A DNA stretch of 64,000 nt, taken from positions 434,001 to 498,000 of the forward strand of contig NZ_BAGE01000018.1 in the NCBI RefSeq assembly GCF_000308675.1. Reading direction: 5' to 3'. Made by a program: the position numbers and the translations under genes. The stretch is from Nocardia paucivorans NBRC 100373. Its GTDB lineage: Bacteria > Actinomycetota > Actinomycetes > Mycobacteriales > Mycobacteriaceae. Under the pieces are notes generated by a model. That model saw only the letters and a program-made list of their open reading frames with translations. It did no database searches and was not told the origin of the DNA. This document shows positions 1 to 8,078 of the stretch, in pieces (positions within the stretch are counted from its first letter, which is position 1; every line of letters starts with the position of its first letter).

Positions 1-598
1 CGTTGTTGCGAGGTGACGCGGTGAAGGGCGACACCACAGAGCGCGCCGCTTCGACGATGAAGATGACAGCGATGAGGACGGCGAAGATCTCGTCGACAAA
101 GCGGGTGAAGAACCTCATGAGGGCGCTGGCATCGGTCACCACGAGGACGAGTATGAGAATGCCCGACCATACACCTACCCAGGCGTAGACCGGCAAAAAG
201 GGAAGGTCGAAACGCTGACACATCGTGTACAGCAGGCCGGTGAAGATGACGATGGGTCCGGTGCCGCCCAACAAGGTCAGGGGTTGGGCGGAAAAAAGCG
301 CGAACAGTATTCCGCCGATGGCGGTTACCATAATCATTTCCACGGTGCCGATCTCGCCATTGGTCATGACACCGGTGAGGCCGCCGAAGGCAATAGCATT
401 CGCAAGGCAGGCAAAAAAGAGAAAACTGACGGACGCTGCGACTTTCGGATGCAGCCCGTCCTTGAAGTCACTGATATAGGAAGGTAGTTTGCGCTGCAAA
501 TCCGCCCGAAGGCCGCCGCCCAATCGGCCGGTGTAGGTCAGGAGGTCGATCTCATGCTTTTGCGGGACGTCCGAAATGATTTTCTGTTCTTTTGACAC
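1..598 (-). CDS. SLC4-family (HCO3-/anion exchanger type) transporter, N-terminal part, truncated by window edge
   Basis: About 199 residues are visible and the gene runs off the left edge. Reading the minus strand from a GTG at 598 gives an open frame with hydrophobic segments and the core signatures of the SLC4 bicarbonate/anion exchanger family: GGLTGVMTNGEIGTVE, then FALFSAQPLTLLGGTGPIV, then TRFVDEIFAVLIAVIFIVEA. In known members these form the first membrane helices and part of the anion site. The start has only a weak Shine-Dalgarno (AAGG). Base use is visibly less GC-rich than in neighbouring genes (runs such as TTTTTTGCC), which may mean transfer. Bicarbonate or another anion is the likely substrate, but the transported ion cannot be told from this part. 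Confidence 0.85.
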   Translation of the reverse strand, partial: MSKEQKIISDVPQKHEIDLLTYTGRLGGGLRADLQRKLPSYISDFKDGLHPKVAASVSFLFFACLANAIAFGGLTGVMTNGEIGTVEMIMVTAIGGILFALFSAQPLTLLGGTGPIVIFTGLLYTMCQRFDLPFLPVYAWVGVWSGILILVLVVTDASALMRFFTRFVDEIFAVLIAVIFIVEAARSVVSPFTASPRNN

Positions 599-643
599 GT
601 ATTACCTTATTCGAACAGTGAGGCGATCTCGTAAGAGTGCTTC

Positions 644-919
644 TCATATGGATGGGACCGGAATTTTGCCGATATGGTCGATCGCGGTGTCGAGCGGGCC
701 GATGCTCACGTTTTCGAACGATGAGTAGGCGAGCGGCGGGGTTGTGGTAATGCAGAATGCGATCGCCGGCGGTGGCCCGCCGAGGTCTCTCCAGCGATTC
801 GTTGTAGCACCGATAAGCACCTCGTCCATGGACTGCTGAGCTCGACCCACCTCGAGTCGAGCTGCCGACCAGGCTTCCCGGCGCTCCTCCCAGTAAAGAT
901 GCCGTAAAGATTCCGTCAA
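644..919 (-). other. Possible small open frame, doubtful
   Basis: An open frame of up to 91 codons lies upstream of the SLC4 gene. Its first codons run through the repeated promoter-like element at 863-914, so the long form is unlikely to be a protein. An internal ATG (MDEVLIGATTNRWRDLGG) would give 61 residues with reasonable codon use but has no ribosome site. No family is recognised. It may be a decayed gene remnant. Confidence 0.2.
863..914 (-). promoter_or_regulatory. Promoter-like element A with 11-bp tandem boxes
   Basis: On the plus strand GTAAAGATGCC and GTAAAGATTCC follow each other directly (893-903, 904-914), with a weaker third box GTCAAGG after them. About 50 bp, including the flank TGCCGACCAGGCTTCCCGG, matches element B at 3152-3202. 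Direct repeats at 11-bp spacing are the usual target form of OmpR/PhoB/KdpE-type response regulators. The element lies about 265 bp upstream of the SLC4 start, in the orientation expected for that gene. The regulator is not known. Confidence 0.5.
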
Positions 920-1130
920 GGCAAGTCGTGGGTCGCGGTGGACTTGCTACCGGTTACCCCTGACTGCAGGGCCAACCTTCCGTTGCCATACACCGGATGC
1001 TGCGTGTTCTGGTCGATTACCTGGGATTTCGTGCCTTGGTACTCGAAAGTCACTGCCAGAAAGGAGCTTATCTCGGCGGCGCGGTGGGTAGCCTGAGACC
1101 AGTACCCCACTGGATCGAGATGGATTGGCC

Positions 1131-1274
1131 GTGGCCATGATTGTCGCTCTGACATTGATCGCAACGTTCGTAGCGCTCGTGCTACTCATACGCCGCGGCA
1201 ACAATCCGGGAGCTGAATCGCGTCCAACCGGGAAACCGGTGGGTGGTGCCGCCGGTCAACCGAACACGAAGTAG
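1131..1274 (+). CDS. Possible small single-span membrane protein (47 aa)
   Basis: A GTG-started frame encodes one clear hydrophobic helix ([18 protein letters not shown]) followed by RRGNN and a Gly/Pro/Thr tail. Start could be GTG 1131 or ATG 1137; neither has a strong ribosome site. It runs convergently into the permease gene and overlaps its last 19 bases. The layout (short periplasmic or no N-tail, helix, basic cytoplasmic tail) is like small transporter-associated peptides such as KdpF, but the sequence does not match KdpF and no family is recognised. It could also be a chance frame. Confidence 0.35.
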   Translation: MAMIVALTLIATFVALVLLIRRGNNPGAESRPTGKPVGGAAGQPNTK

Positions 1275-2548
1275 CGCAACCACAGGTAGGGTGCGGCGAC
1301 CGCAATGGTGATGGCGGTGACGACAATGCCCTTCTTGGTGAAGTCCCAGAACGAGATCGGGTGGTCGGCGCGGCGCGCGATCCCGAGCATCACGACATTG
1401 GCGCTGGCGCCGACCGCGGTGAGATTGCCACCGAAGTCCGCGCCGAGAGCCAGTGCCCACCACAAGGCGCCGGAGTCGACGGCGGGATGGTCGATACCGG
1501 TGGCGAGACCGGCGACCAAGGGGCTCATGGTGGCGACATAGGGGATGTTGTCGATGATGCCGGACAGCACCGTGGAGACGACCAGAATGAGCATGACCGC
1601 GAGGAGGGCGTTGCCATGGGTGGCGTCGGTGGCGAGCTCGGCGAGTTGCTCGATCACCCCGGTATGCACCAGCGCGCCGACCATGACGAACAAGCCCGCG
1701 AAGAACAGCAGCGTCTCCCACTCCACGGCGGCCAGGTAGTCGCGTTGCGGCAGACCGGAAACGAGTACCAGTACGCCGGCGCCGAGCAGCGCGACCACCG
1801 ACGGTTCGATGTGGAACACCGAATGCCCCACGAATCCGGTGAACACCGCCGCCAATACCACTCCGCATTTGAGCAGCAGGCGTGGGTTGTGGATGGCTTC
1901 GCGTTCGTCGAGCGCCATGACGTCGGCGACTCTCTCGGGAGCGACGTCGAACGCGCCGCGAAACAAACGAGGCAGGACCAGCGTGAACACCAACAACTCG
2001 ATGATGACGATCGGCGTCATATGCACCAGGAAGTCGTTGAACGACAGGCCCGATCGGCTGCCGATGATGATATTCGGCGGATCACCGATCAGAGTTGCGG
2101 CGCCACCGATATTGGAGGCGATGACCTCGGCGATCAGAAATGGAACCGGGTTGATGTCGAGGCGGTCACACACCAGCAGCGTAACCGGTGCGATCAGTAG
2201 AACGGTGGTGACATTGTCCAGGAACGCCGATCCGATCGCGGTGATCAGGACGAGCAGGATCATCACCCGCAGCGCAGACCCCTTGGCGCGCTTGGCCGCC
2301 CAGATCGCGGTGTACTCGAACACGCCCGTCTGGCGTAGTACACCGACGATGATCATCATGCCCAGCAGCAGGAAGATGACGTCCCAGTCGATGCCGGTTT
2401 CATGGGAGTAGAACGCGTCCTCGGCGCCGAGTATGCCGAGCCCGAGCACGATTGCGGCGCCACCGAGCGCTGCGGCGGTCTTGTGAATGCGTTCGGTGGC
2501 GATCAGAACGTAGGAGACCGCGAACACCATCACTGCAACGAAGGTCAT
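1256..2548 (-). CDS. ArsB/NhaD (ion transporter superfamily) permease
   Basis: A 430-residue polytopic membrane protein of the ArsB/NhaD/SLC13-like superfamily. Seen in the sequence: about ten hydrophobic segments, the two pseudo-repeat signatures [11 protein letters not shown] with [17 protein letters not shown] in the first half, and [12 protein letters not shown] with [20 protein letters not shown] in the second. Members export arsenite or exchange sodium and protons; the substrate here is not decided by sequence. A strong ribosome site (GGGAGGG) precedes the ATG at 2548. The gene lies 43 bp after the CBS-domain gene on the same strand, so the two are probably one operon, with the CBS protein as a likely regulatory partner. 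No arsR or arsC gene is nearby, which argues against a dedicated arsenic operon. Confidence 0.9.
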   Translation of the reverse strand: MTFVAVMVFAVSYVLIATERIHKTAAALGGAAIVLGLGILGAEDAFYSHETGIDWDVIFLLLGMMIIVGVLRQTGVFEYTAIWAAKRAKGSALRVMILLVLITAIGSAFLDNVTTVLLIAPVTLLVCDRLDINPVPFLIAEVIASNIGGAATLIGDPPNIIIGSRSGLSFNDFLVHMTPIVIIELLVFTLVLPRLFRGAFDVAPERVADVMALDEREAIHNPRLLLKCGVVLAAVFTGFVGHSVFHIEPSVVALLGAGVLVLVSGLPQRDYLAAVEWETLLFFAGLFVMVGALVHTGVIEQLAELATDATHGNALLAVMLILVVSTVLSGIIDNIPYVATMSPLVAGLATGIDHPAVDSGALWWALALGADFGGNLTAVGASANVVMLGIARRADHPISFWDFTKKGIVVTAITIAVAAPYLWLRYFVFG

Positions 2549-2591
2549 CGAAGCCCTCCCACTCCAGAGGTCGAGCCCTTGGTGGCGGGGT

Positions 2592-3035
2592 TCAGTGGTG
2601 TAGCGCAGCCGCGAGCAGCCGTGAGGTCGTAATCACCCCGGCGAGTTGTCGTTCGTCCATTACCGCGATGAGCGGACATCGCACCCGGGCCATCGCAGCG
2701 GCGACTTCGACAATGGTGTCGTCGGCCTTGACGGCGGGTACGTCGATCAACCGCTCGGGCACTACATCGCGCACCTGCTTGCCGCTGGGTTTCTCCGCGA
2801 TCCGGTCCGCCATCGACTCGTTCAACACCCCGGTCGGCAGTGAGTCGCTCTGCACATGCTTCGGGACGATGAAATCCACCACCTGGGAGGCCGGCAGCAC
2901 CGCCCGAGGGCGGCCATCCGTGCCCGCGATCACGAGGCCGGGCAACCGGTGCTCGGCGAGCAGTCCGGCCGCGGCCGGCGCATGGGTATCCATCGTGGCC
3001 ACTGGATATTCCTCGGCCATCTGATCGGCATGCAC
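2592..3035 (-). CDS. Two-CBS-domain regulatory protein
   Basis: About 147 residues with two CBS repeats: one in [15 protein letters not shown] through [14 protein letters not shown], the other in [19 protein letters not shown] through [12 protein letters not shown] pairs bind adenosine nucleotides and often gate transporters. It is directly upstream of the permease gene (43 bp). The start is uncertain: GTG 3035 keeps the family's usual short N-terminus (VHADQM), while ATG 3020 would remove five residues; neither has a clear ribosome site. Element B lies about 117 bp upstream and may drive both genes. Confidence 0.8.
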   Translation of the reverse strand: MHADQMAEEYPVATMDTHAPAAAGLLAEHRLPGLVIAGTDGRPRAVLPASQVVDFIVPKHVQSDSLPTGVLNESMADRIAEKPSGKQVRDVVPERLIDVPAVKADDTIVEVAAAMARVRCPLIAVMDERQLAGVITTSRLLAAALHH

Positions 3036-3151
3036 ACATGCACAAGACGGCCACCGAGCGATCCGGGGTGGGGATAGAGGTCGCAACACGGTCCACGAGC
3101 GCCAAGAAATACTCCAGTTCGACTTCGACGCGGCCCGGATGCGGACCGCTT

Positions 3152-3202
3152 TGCCGACCAGACTTCCCGGCACGCCCCCTGTAAAGATGCCGTAAGGATC
3201 GG
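3152..3202 (-). promoter_or_regulatory. Promoter-like element B with 11-bp tandem boxes
   Basis: GTAAAGATGCC (3181-3191) is followed directly by GTAAGGATCGG (3192-3202) on the plus strand. The flank TGCCGACCAGACTTCCCGG (from 3152) matches element A. It is placed and oriented to act on the CBS-permease operon. Sharing of about 50 bp between two intergenic regions that otherwise differ suggests a duplicated control region recognised by the same regulator. Confidence 0.5.
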
Positions 3203-3933
3203 CTTGTAGCAAATCAACCAGAGCCTTCCGTCGTCCCGGCAAACCTTGCTCGACCGGGTGTAGTTGCGATTCGGCGACCGGTGTTCCGGTCGGCACCGGG
3301 AGAACGAAACACGGATGCCCGCGTTGTGCACGATGGGGAGGGAGTGTGTTGATTCGGCATGTTCGGAGAGACCGGTCCGTGATCCACGGTGCGCCGTTCG
3401 AGATACAGTTTTTCGTATGGAAGGCGGCGTAGCCCGTCGAGACCCTCGGCCGACGCCGAAGCCTCGACCGACCTGTACCTTTCTGCCATCCCCGGACGAA
3501 AGTCAGTGCGACGGTACGACATGCTCGGCGGTCCATTCGTATTCCGTGCAGGACCACGCCGACCCGGACATCGCTCTCGTGGGCTCAGCGTAGCCGGTAC
3601 CCTCATGCCCGAGGCGATCGGCCGGGTCATGGCGGCCATGTGCGTGGACGGCCTCCGAGCCGACATGTCTTGTGCTTCTGCACAATCCGATGCGCCTCGC
3701 CAATGGTCGATACTCGCCCCGGGCTGCCGTGTTCTCCGACCGGTGACCCGGATTCCACGGTGGTTGTCCAGATCCGTTCGGGACGGACGGTAATCAGGTC
3801 GGGCCGTTCGTCGTCCTGTGGTTCGGGAGGGCGAACGTGGCGAACCGCTCGAACCAACCGTCGTGTATATCGAGAGCTTCCTGGGTGATCTCCACCTGGA
3901 GAAGAAGAGGACTGTCGATCACTACGATCGGTT
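3203..3933. other. Gene-poor stretch, no supported gene
   Basis: Several open frames cross this stretch on both strands, but their codon use is irregular, none has a convincing ribosome site, and none resembles a known family. The DNA may hold decayed genes or long regulatory sequence. Confidence 0.5.
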
Positions 3934-4089
3934 CTACGGCAGCCGGTCCGGCGGTGACGCGGTGCGTGTCGAGGTTGCGGACCGTCGGCGAGTCGACTGT
4001 CTTGTCGGCCAGCAGAGTCCTGTCAGGATGACGAGCACATCGATGGCGACGACCGTCGCTGCGGTCACCTGAAGGGTGGTCATATCCAT
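3934..4089 (-). CDS. Possible small single-span membrane protein (51 aa)
   Basis: ATG at 4089 (MDMTTLQVTAA) opens a 51-residue frame with one hydrophobic helix (about residues 9-26, ending TGLCW) followed by an Arg/Ser/Thr-rich tail. This is the same topology as the candidate at 1131-1274, although the sequences are not alike. Only a weak AGG lies upstream. It is the only plausible gene between the CBS gene and the sdh operon and could be spurious. Confidence 0.3.
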   Translation of the reverse strand: MDMTTLQVTAATVVAIDVLVILTGLCWPTRQSTRRRSATSTRTASPPDRLP

Positions 4090-4240
4090 GCCTGTTCGTG
4101 GTGTCGGTGAGCAATCTTGCTTGTTGGTGCAAACGTAATTGCATCACTTCGACCTTGTGAAATCCTTGTATGACCATTAATGGGATGTCGCCGTAACCGC
4201 GAGAGAGCTATATCGGGGCAGTGCGGAAATGGTTGGAGAT

Positions 4241-4286
4241 GCACCGAGGGCTGTTCACCCTATGACAGGTGAACAGCCCTCGGTGC
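4241..4286 (-). terminator. Terminator hairpin of the sdh operon
   Basis: A perfect 19-bp inverted repeat (GCACCGAGGGCTGTTCACC at 4241-4259 and its complement at 4268-4286) with an 8-base loop sits 12 bases past the sdhB stop. It lacks a long T run, as is usual in actinobacteria. Confidence 0.85.
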
Positions 4287-4298
4287 TATCGGGAGGTT

Positions 4299-5078
4299 TC
4301 AGCGGGCGAACATGAGCGCGCGCTTGACCTCCTGAATCGCCTTGGTGACCTCGATACCGCGCGGGCAGGCGTCCGTGCAGTTGAAGGTCGTGCGGCAGCG
4401 CCACACACCCTCCACATCGTTGAGGATGTCCAGACGCTCCCGGGCGCCCTCGTCACGGCTGTCGAAGATGAAGCGGTGCGCGTTCACAATCGCGGCCGGG
4501 CCGAAGTAGCTGCCGTCGTGCCAGTACACCGGGCACGAGGTGGTGCAGCAGGCACACAGGATGCACTTGGTGGTGTCGTCGAACCGGGCGCGATCGGCCT
4601 GGCTCTGGATGCGCTCCTTGGTGGGCTCGTTACCCGAGGTGATCAGGTACGGCTTCACCGCGCGGAACGCGTCGAAGAACGGCTCCATATCCACCACCAG
4701 ATCCTTTTCCACGGGTAGACCGCGGATCGGTTCGACGGTGATGGTGATGGGCTTGCCGTCCTTGGACAGCATGTCCTTCATCAGCACCTTGCATGCCAGC
4801 CGGTTCACACCGTTGATACGCATGGCATCGGAGCCGCACACACCGTGCGCGCAGGAACGGCGGAAGGTCAGGGTGCCGTCCAGGTAGGACTTGATGTAGA
4901 TGAGGACATTGAGGAAACGGTCCGTCGGCAGGGTGGGGACCTGGAACGATTCCCAGTGTTGGCCCTTACCGTCCTCGGGGTTGAACCGCGCCACCTTGAC
5001 GGTGATCATGGTCGAGCCCTCGGGAACCGGCGCGGGGCTCGGCGCCGACGCAGCGGAGTTCTCGGCTACAGCGGTCAT
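4299..5078 (-). CDS. sdhB: Succinate dehydrogenase iron-sulfur subunit
   Basis: A 259-residue subunit that passes electrons from SdhA flavin to the quinone site through three Fe-S clusters on the inner face of the membrane. All cluster ligands are visible: the plant-type [2Fe-2S] motif (CAHGVCGSDAMRING with a further Cys in RLACKVLM), CILCACCTTSCPVYW for [4Fe-4S], and CRTTFNCTDACPRG for [3Fe-4S] plus the last ligand. The N-terminus (MTAVAENSAASAPSPAPVPEG) is a short Ala/Pro-rich extension. Its ATG overlaps the sdhA stop by one base (TGATG), so translation is probably coupled. Last gene of the sdhCDAB operon, followed by a strong hairpin. Confidence 0.97.
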   Translation of the reverse strand: MTAVAENSAASAPSPAPVPEGSTMITVKVARFNPEDGKGQHWESFQVPTLPTDRFLNVLIYIKSYLDGTLTFRRSCAHGVCGSDAMRINGVNRLACKVLMKDMLSKDGKPITITVEPIRGLPVEKDLVVDMEPFFDAFRAVKPYLITSGNEPTKERIQSQADRARFDDTTKCILCACCTTSCPVYWHDGSYFGPAAIVNAHRFIFDSRDEGARERLDILNDVEGVWRCRTTFNCTDACPRGIEVTKAIQEVKRALMFAR

Positions 5079-6847
5079 CAGTACTTACGCTCCATCGGCT
5101 CGTAACGGGTCTGCACCACCGGCTTGAAGTCCAGCCGGATATCCGACAGCAGCTCCGTGCCCTGTTTGTAGGCCATGGTGTGCCGCATGAAGTTCACGTC
5201 GTCGCGCTCGGGGTAGTCCTCGCGGGCGTGGCCACCACGCGACTCCTTGCGGTTGAGGGCACCCACCACGGTGACCTCGGCCAACTCCAGCAGGAAGCCG
5301 AGCTCCACGGCCTCGAGCAGATCGCTGTTGTAGCGGCGACCCTTGTCCTGCACCGACACCCGGGCGTAGCGCTCCTTGAGCGCGTGGATATCGGTGAGGG
5401 CCTGCTTGAGGGTGTCCTCGGTGCGGAACACCGAGGCGTTGTTGTCCATCGACCGCTGCAGTTCGGTGCGGATATCGGCGACCCGCTCGTTGCCGTGGTC
5501 CGACAGCAGGTTGGCCAGCCATTCCTGCACCATCTGCGCCGGTTTCTCCGGCATGTCCACGAAATCGACCCGCTGGGCGTATTCGGCGGCCGCGATACCG
5601 GCGCGCTTGCCGAAGACATTGATGTCCAGCAGCGAGTTGGTGCCCAAACGGTTGGCGCCGTGCACCGAGACGCACGCGCACTCACCGGCGGCGTACAGGC
5701 CGGGGACGATGTTGTCGTTGTCGCGCAGCACCTCGCCGTGGATGCGGGTGGGGATACCACCCATGACGTAGTGGCAGGTGGGGAATACCGGCACCAGTTC
5801 CTTCACCGGATCCACACCCAGGTAGGTGCGGGAGAACTCGGTGATATCGGGCAGCTTCTCCTCGAGCACGTCCTCGCCGAGGTGGGTCACGTCGATGTAG
5901 ACGTAGTCCTTGTTGGGGCCGGCGCCGCGGCCCTCCAGCACCTCGAGGACCATGGAGCGGGCCACGATATCGCGTGGCGCCAGGTCCTTGATGGTGGGGG
6001 CGTAACGTTCCATGAAGCGCTCGCCGTCGGCATTGCGCAGGATGCCGCCCTCGCCGCGGACCGCCTCGGAGATGAGGATACCCAGCCCGGCCAGGCCCGT
6101 CGGGTGGAACTGGTGGAACTCCATGTCCTCCAGTGGCAGACCCTTGCGGAACACGATCGCCATACCGTCGCCGGTGAGGGTGTGCGCGTTCGAGGTGGTC
6201 TTGTACATCCGCCCGGAACCGCCGGTGGCGAAGACGATCGCCTTGGCGTGGAAGACGTGCAGTTCACCGGTGGCCAGCTCGTAGGCGACCACGCCGGTGG
6301 CCACCGGGCCGCGCTCGGTCTCGGTGAGCACCAGGTCGAGCACGTAGAACTCGTTGAAGAACTCCACATCGTGCTTGACGCAGTTCTGGTACAGCGTCTG
6401 CAGGATCATGTGACCGGTGCGGTCGGCGGCGTAGCAGGCGCGGCGCACCGGAGCCTTGCCGTGGTCGCGGGTGTGTCCACCGAACCGGCGTTGGTCGATC
6501 TTGCCCTCGGGGGTGCGGTTGAACGGCAGGCCCATCTTCTCCAGGTCGAGCACCGCGTCGATGGCCTCCTTGGCCATGATCTCCGCGGCATCCTGGTCGA
6601 CCAGGTAGTCACCACCCTTGACGGTGTCGAAGGTGTGCCATTCCCAGTTGTCCTCTTCGACATTGGCCAGCGCGGCGCACATACCACCCTGGGCCGCGCC
6701 GGTGTGGCTGCGGGTCGGGTAGAGCTTGGTCAGCACCGCGGTGCGCGCTCGGGGTCCCGCCTCGATCGCCGCCCGCATACCCGCGCCGCCGGCGCCGACG
6801 ATGACGACGTCGTAGCGGTGCTCCTGAACCGGTCGGGTGTCACTCAT
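5078..6847 (-). CDS. sdhA: Succinate dehydrogenase flavoprotein subunit
   Basis: A 589-residue flavoprotein that oxidises succinate to fumarate in the citric acid cycle. Seen: FAD-binding VVIVGAGGAGMRAA near the N-terminus, the covalent-FAD histidine in TRSHTGAAQGG, the substrate-loop HQFHPTGLAGLGILISEAVRGEGG, HYVMGGIPTRIHGEV, and NRLGTNSLLD near the C-terminal part of the FAD domain. ATG 6847 (MSDTRPVQEHRYDVVIVG) is chosen because the frame further upstream (MLRTCRSRAKRG) reads the repeat element before the gene and has no family match. The start codon overlaps the stop of a 26-codon leader-like frame (ATGA). It lies between sdhD and sdhB in one operon. Confidence 0.97.
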   Translation of the reverse strand: MSDTRPVQEHRYDVVIVGAGGAGMRAAIEAGPRARTAVLTKLYPTRSHTGAAQGGMCAALANVEEDNWEWHTFDTVKGGDYLVDQDAAEIMAKEAIDAVLDLEKMGLPFNRTPEGKIDQRRFGGHTRDHGKAPVRRACYAADRTGHMILQTLYQNCVKHDVEFFNEFYVLDLVLTETERGPVATGVVAYELATGELHVFHAKAIVFATGGSGRMYKTTSNAHTLTGDGMAIVFRKGLPLEDMEFHQFHPTGLAGLGILISEAVRGEGGILRNADGERFMERYAPTIKDLAPRDIVARSMVLEVLEGRGAGPNKDYVYIDVTHLGEDVLEEKLPDITEFSRTYLGVDPVKELVPVFPTCHYVMGGIPTRIHGEVLRDNDNIVPGLYAAGECACVSVHGANRLGTNSLLDINVFGKRAGIAAAEYAQRVDFVDMPEKPAQMVQEWLANLLSDHGNERVADIRTELQRSMDNNASVFRTEDTLKQALTDIHALKERYARVSVQDKGRRYNSDLLEAVELGFLLELAEVTVVGALNRKESRGGHAREDYPERDDVNFMRHTMAYKQGTELLSDIRLDFKPVVQTRYEPMERKY

Positions 6848-6924
6848 GCCTGCGCCTCGCTTCGCGCGGCTCCGGCATGTGCGAAGCACGCTGTGTCATG
6901 GATTCGTTCGCTGCGCTCACTCAT
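6844..6924 (-). repeat. Short MSERSER-type leader/repeat before sdhA
   Basis: Between sdhD and sdhA, the minus strand holds GAGCGCAGCGAACGAATCC and later GCGCGAAGCGAGGCGCAGG, an imperfect palindromic spacer of a kind that recurs between genes in nocardiae (recalled, not searched). It can be read as a 26-codon frame (MSERSERIHDTACFAHAGAA...) whose TGA overlaps the sdhA ATG. It may be an intergenic repeat, or it may couple translation; no ribosome site precedes it. Confidence 0.4.
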
Positions 6925-6940
6925 GCGGAGGAGACCGTTC

Positions 6941-7372
6941 CTAACTGATGTTGGGGTCGAAGGTGAAGATGACGTAGGTGCCCACGCCCATGATGAGGAT
7001 CATCGAGAGGACCAGCAGGACCTTGAGCCAGAACCGGGTCGAGTCCTTACGCGAGTAGTCGTCGATCACGGTGCGCAGGCCGTTGCCGCCGTGCAGCTGT
7101 GCCAGCCACAGCATGGTCAGGTCCCAGATCTGCCAGAACGGGCTGGACCAGCGGCCGGCCACGAAGGCGAAGTTCACGCGCTTCACGCCGCCGTCGAGCA
7201 GCAGCATGATCGCCATGTGGCCGAGGACCAGCAGGATCAGCGCGACACCGGAGAAGCGCATGAACAGCCACGCGTACTTCTCGAAGTTGTTGCGGGTACG
7301 GCCGCGGGGGGCGCGAGGCAGATCCAGGCTCGCCGGACGATCGTAGGACTTGCCGAGAACGGGTGCGGTCAT
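6941..7372 (-). CDS. sdhD: Succinate dehydrogenase membrane anchor subunit SdhD
   Basis: A 143-residue protein with three membrane helices (around residues 35-60, 75-95 and 115-137). With SdhC it anchors SdhAB and forms the quinone-binding site. The family motif around LVLGHMAIMLLLDGG supplies the likely haem-side histidine; SdhD-type LHGGNGLRTVIDDY follows helix 2. The long basic N-terminal tail (PRGRTRNNFEKY) is cytoplasmic. It starts 4 bases after sdhC and precedes sdhA by about 90 bases. Confidence 0.93.
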   Translation of the reverse strand: MTAPVLGKSYDRPASLDLPRAPRGRTRNNFEKYAWLFMRFSGVALILLVLGHMAIMLLLDGGVKRVNFAFVAGRWSSPFWQIWDLTMLWLAQLHGGNGLRTVIDDYSRKDSTRFWLKVLLVLSMILIMGVGTYVIFTFDPNIS

Positions 7373-7376
7373 GGTC

Positions 7377-7775
7377 TCAGTGCTCCGTCAACAGTAGGAA
7401 GAACATGCGTCCGACAGCGGGCACGAGCAGCACCACGAGCAGACCCAGGATGCCCCAGAGCATCTGCTTCTGGTAACGCGGGCCCTGTGACCAGAAGTCG
7501 ATCAGGATCACTCGCACACCGTTGAGCGCGTGGAACAGCACGCAGAAGACCAGCCCCATCTCCATGAGCGCCACGACGGGGGTCTTGTAGATCTCGAGCG
7601 CTTCGTCGTAGGTGGTGGGGCTGACCCGGACCAGCGCGGTGTCCAAGACGTGCACGAAAAGGAAGAAGAACACGGTGACACCGGTGATCCGGTGGAGTGC
7701 CCAGGACCACATTCCGGGGTCGCCGCGGTAGAGCGTCTTACGCTTCGGCTGAGCCGGAGCCTCTATCGTGGTCAT
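7377..7775 (-). CDS. sdhC: Succinate dehydrogenase cytochrome b556 subunit SdhC
   Basis: A 132-residue membrane subunit with three helices. Family features are visible: YRGDPGMWSWALHRITGVTVFFFLFVH (Ser/Arg near the quinone pocket, His in helix 1) and the haem-ligand helix VLFHALNGVRVILIDF. It is the first gene of sdhCDAB. The ATG at 7775 has a ribosome site (GGAGGC). It diverges from cdd across about 300 bp, so the sdh promoter must lie in 7776-8078. Confidence 0.95.
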   Translation of the reverse strand: MTTIEAPAQPKRKTLYRGDPGMWSWALHRITGVTVFFFLFVHVLDTALVRVSPTTYDEALEIYKTPVVALMEMGLVFCVLFHALNGVRVILIDFWSQGPRYQKQMLWGILGLLVVLLVPAVGRMFFLLLTEH

Positions 7776-8078
7776 AAGAGTTCGGTGCCTCCAACATCGT
7801 TGATGGACCCGGTTGAGGATCCGACACCGGCCGCCACAGCCGCATCGCCGGCGGCGGCCCGCGCGGGGTGTATACCCAGCGGTTGCCGTATTCCGGCTCG
7901 CGTCGGAACCTGAACCGATCTGATGTGGACTCTAATCCTCTGCGATTCCGGGAACTAATTCGGCGTGCGGTGCGTTGCGTAACATCCGGCTGGGTTAGGG
8001 TTACCTTTGTTGGGTCGTGACGGGTTCCGCGGCGGCTTTCGCATGCCCATCCGCCGACGCTGTGGCAGGAGGATCGCG
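7776..8078. promoter_or_regulatory. Divergent promoter region between sdhC and cdd
   Basis: No gene is seen in this 303-bp stretch. It must carry the promoters of the sdh operon (leftward) and of cdd (rightward). The segment near 7970-8012 (TTGCGTAACATCC, TTAGGGTTACC) is less GC-rich and is the best place for promoter boxes, but exact -35/-10 elements cannot be set with confidence. Confidence 0.45.

Noticed and set aside
1131..1274. Assignment of the small membrane frame as KdpF
   Set aside because: Topology is alike, but sequence does not match KdpF as I know it and no kdpA or kdpB is nearby.
1182..1868. Long Arg-rich open frame antisense-frame to the permease gene
   Set aside because: It shares the minus strand with the permease in another frame and shows the Arg/Gly-rich composition typical of shifted reading of GC-rich genes.
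5180..7525. Very long open frame on the plus strand across sdhA and sdhD
   Set aside because: It is antisense to clear sdh genes, and its composition is the mirror of their codon bias.
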